7,151 bases of DNA from Desulfuromusa sp. (GTDB taxonomy: Bacteria > Desulfobacterota > Desulfuromonadia > Desulfuromonadales > Geopsychrobacteraceae): assembly GCA_029933365.1 (NCBI GenBank), contig JAOZOH010000036.1, forward strand, positions 19,373-26,523. Reading direction: 5' to 3'. How positions within the stretch are numbered: position 1 is the first letter of the stretch; every line of letters starts with the position of its first letter. The notes beneath the pieces are model-generated. The model had not been told where the DNA came from, made no database searches, and worked only from the letters and a program-made list of their open reading frames with translations. Below, in pieces: positions 6,157-7,151 of this stretch. Position numbers and translations under genes: made by a program.

Positions 6157-6674
6157 GGTCTATGTTCCCCAAGCTCAGCTTTCAACCGATCGGTCGCACG
6201 AAAGTAGTGGGTTTTTACTGTTCCTTCTGAACACCCCATAGCGACCGCTGTTTCGGCAATACTTAACCTCTCCCAGGCACGGAGCATAAAAACCTGCTGT
6301 TGTTTCAAAGAGAGTCGTTTCAGTTCTTGTTGCAATTGAGCAAATGCCTGTTTCTGTTGTGTTGCCTGTTCTGGACTGATTTCATCAATCCCTCCCAGAT
6401 TGTCGAGTTGATCTGGAGTGTCTTCATTCGCAGGTTCGGAAAACCAGACGCGCCAGCGAGAACGGACAGCCTCTTTCCGATAGTAATCACGGATTTTGTT
6501 TTGCAATATCTTATAAAACAGAGCCTTCCAGTCTGGCTGAGCTTTCTGTGAATATTTGGTGACAAACTGGCACATGGAATCCTGAACCAGATCAAGGGCA
6601 TCATCCCGATTATTACAGGCAAATAATGCCATACGGTATGCCTGACGCTCTATCGATTTGAGAAAATCTTCCAT
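6153..6674 (-). CDS. ECF-type RNA polymerase sigma factor
   Basis: The product has 173 residues, a usual ECF length. Region 2 covers about 1-75: ERQAYRMALFA is followed by DALDLVQDSM (25-34), the core-binding sigma2.2 signature, and then the DNA-melting and -10 recognition helix around NKIRDYYRKEAVR. A Gln-rich linker follows at about 80-115. Region 4 covers about 116-168, with a helix-turn-helix IAETAVAMGCSEGTVKTHYFRA (139-160) for -35 recognition. The start matches the family start (FLKSIERQAYRMA), although no ribosome binding site is visible before ATG 6674. CTGACA (minus strand, 6711-6706) and TAAATA (6688-6683), 17 nt apart, could be a promoter that starts almost at the ATG, giving a leaderless message; this is weak evidence. 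It heads the four-gene envelope cluster and probably controls it. Confidence 0.93.
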   Translation of the reverse strand: MEDFLKSIERQAYRMALFACNNRDDALDLVQDSMCQFVTKYSQKAQPDWKALFYKILQNKIRDYYRKEAVRSRWRVWFSEPANEDTPDQLDNLGGIDEISPEQATQQKQAFAQLQQELKRLSLKQQQVFMLRAWERLSIAETAVAMGCSEGTVKTHYFRATDRLKAELGEHRP

Positions 6675-6756
6675 ACTGACTATATTTATCAGAATAAGCA
6701 GTTGCTGTCAGCGCTAAGCTTTATTTGCATGTTCGATTTCAATAAATCATTTAGAC

Positions 6757-6792
6757 TTGCTGGAAGCGAGAGGGAACCCTCGCTTCCAGCAA
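6757..6792. other. Strong intergenic hairpin between the right-edge gene and the sigma operon
   Basis: A perfect 14-bp stem (6757-6770 with 6779-6792) closes an 8-nt loop. On the minus strand, the direction of the genes on both sides, the T run lies before the stem and not after it; downstream the RNA reads AAGTCTAAATG. It is therefore not a standard intrinsic terminator. It may still end or stabilise the upstream mRNA, since it sits about 36 nt after that gene's stop. Confidence 0.6.
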
Positions 6793-6827
6793 AAAAAGCC
6801 ACAAAAAACAACAGTATTGAAATCTAG

Positions 6828-7151
6828 TTACTCAACGGAATCCTTGGCTTTTGTTTGTTGCTGGGTTTGTACTGCACTTTTGGTTTCCAGTGCGCTTTTG
6901 GTTGTTTCTTTGTTCTGGGTTGTCCCTTTGTTATTGGCCTTTAGCTGGGTGTTGACAGTAAGTTTGCTCCGAGTTTGTACTTGTTGAGTGGCCTTTGTTT
7001 GTTCCTGCATCTGCGTTGTGTTGTGGGCACCAGGACTGTCGTCATGCCCGCTACCGTCACCGAGTCCACCACCAACACCAGCTCCATCACCGTTTCCACC
7101 GTTTCCACCGTTTCCACCGTTTCCACCGTTTCCACCGTTTCCACCGTTTCC
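6828..7151 (-). CDS. C-terminal part of a Gly-Asn repeat protein (incomplete at the right edge)
   Basis: The last 107 codons and the TAA stop are present; the 5' end lies beyond the window. The correct frame reads GGA-AAC-GGT, giving seven Gly-Asn-Gly units. It continues through a Gly/Asp-rich stretch (GDGAGVGGGLGDGSGHDD) into a hydrophilic tail of about 60 residues rich in Thr, Gln, Lys and Asn, with a short internal repeat TKSALE/TKSAVQ. There are no hydrophobic segments or cysteines in the visible part. The alternative open frame through the repeat (ETV repeats) gives a product without family features and its open length depends on the repeat. I do not recognise the family. The repeat-plus-hydrophilic-tail architecture resembles the Gly-Ser tail of the DUF3106 protein nearby and suggests an exported or surface protein; that is inference. 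Confidence 0.72.
   Translation of the reverse strand, partial: GNGGNGGNGGNGGNGGNGGNGDGAGVGGGLGDGSGHDDSPGAHNTTQMQEQTKATQQVQTRSKLTVNTQLKANNKGTTQNKETTKSALETKSAVQTQQQTKAKDSVE
7089..7151 (-). repeat. 9-bp tandem repeat, seven perfect copies, continuing off the window
   Basis: The unit ACCGTTTCC (plus strand) occurs seven times in a row, coding Gly-Asn-Gly on the minus strand. All copies are identical at the DNA level, which indicates recent expansion or active slippage. Total copy number is unknown because the array reaches the window edge. Confidence 0.95.

Noticed and set aside
6941..7144. Minus-strand open frame beginning with ETV repeats
   Set aside because: It is an alternative frame of the 9-bp repeat; the Gly-Asn-Gly frame continues open from the window edge to 6828 with consistent hydrophilic composition.

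Overview
The window looks like a chromosomal segment of a free-living Gram-negative proteobacterium. Sec signal peptides, a periplasmic DUF3106 protein, an ECF sigma/anti-sigma pair and a GEMM-I riboswitch with an intrinsic terminator all point that way. The riboswitch in front of a very large secreted protein is reminiscent of Desulfuromonadales (Geobacter/Pelobacter relatives). The sigma/DUF3619-like/DUF3106 cluster is best known from beta- and gammaproteobacteria. The genus is therefore an open inference.

Left half, plus strand (about 140-4633): a transcription unit built around one giant gene. A candidate promoter (141-169) leads into a c-di-GMP-I (GEMM-I) aptamer (about 181-265). The 3' part of the aptamer is reused as the left arm of an intrinsic terminator (252-303), the layout of a ligand-controlled switch. 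A 104-nt leader with two further small hairpins follows. Then comes a 1392-residue exported protein (408-4586) with an N-terminal secretion signal, two beta-type N-terminal modules and scattered sialidase/BNR Asp-boxes. A perfect 14-bp terminator closes the unit (4594-4633). The simplest reading is second-messenger control of a large surface or extracellular protein.

Middle (4634-4903): a 270-nt convergent intergenic region. It has no gene that I can support, but it holds a G/C-rich imperfect palindrome (4695-4746) that looks like a REP-type element.

Right half, minus strand (6674 down to 4904): a compact cell-envelope cluster. In order of transcription it holds an ECF-type sigma factor, a one-TM DUF3619-like putative anti-sigma factor (ATGA overlap), a small acidic exported protein whose gene overlaps the anti-sigma 3' end out of frame by about 190 nt, and a Gln-rich basic DUF3106 protein ending in a Gly-Ser tail coded by seven 18-bp tandem repeats. 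The genes overlap or touch, so co-transcription and translational coupling are likely. The sigma factor probably drives its own regulon under control of the membrane protein, with the two exported proteins acting in the periplasm.

Right edge (6828-7151, minus): the 3' end of another gene whose product has Gly-Asn-Gly repeats (seven 9-bp copies running off the window) followed by a Thr/Gln/Lys-rich tail. A strong hairpin (6757-6792) separates it from the sigma operon.
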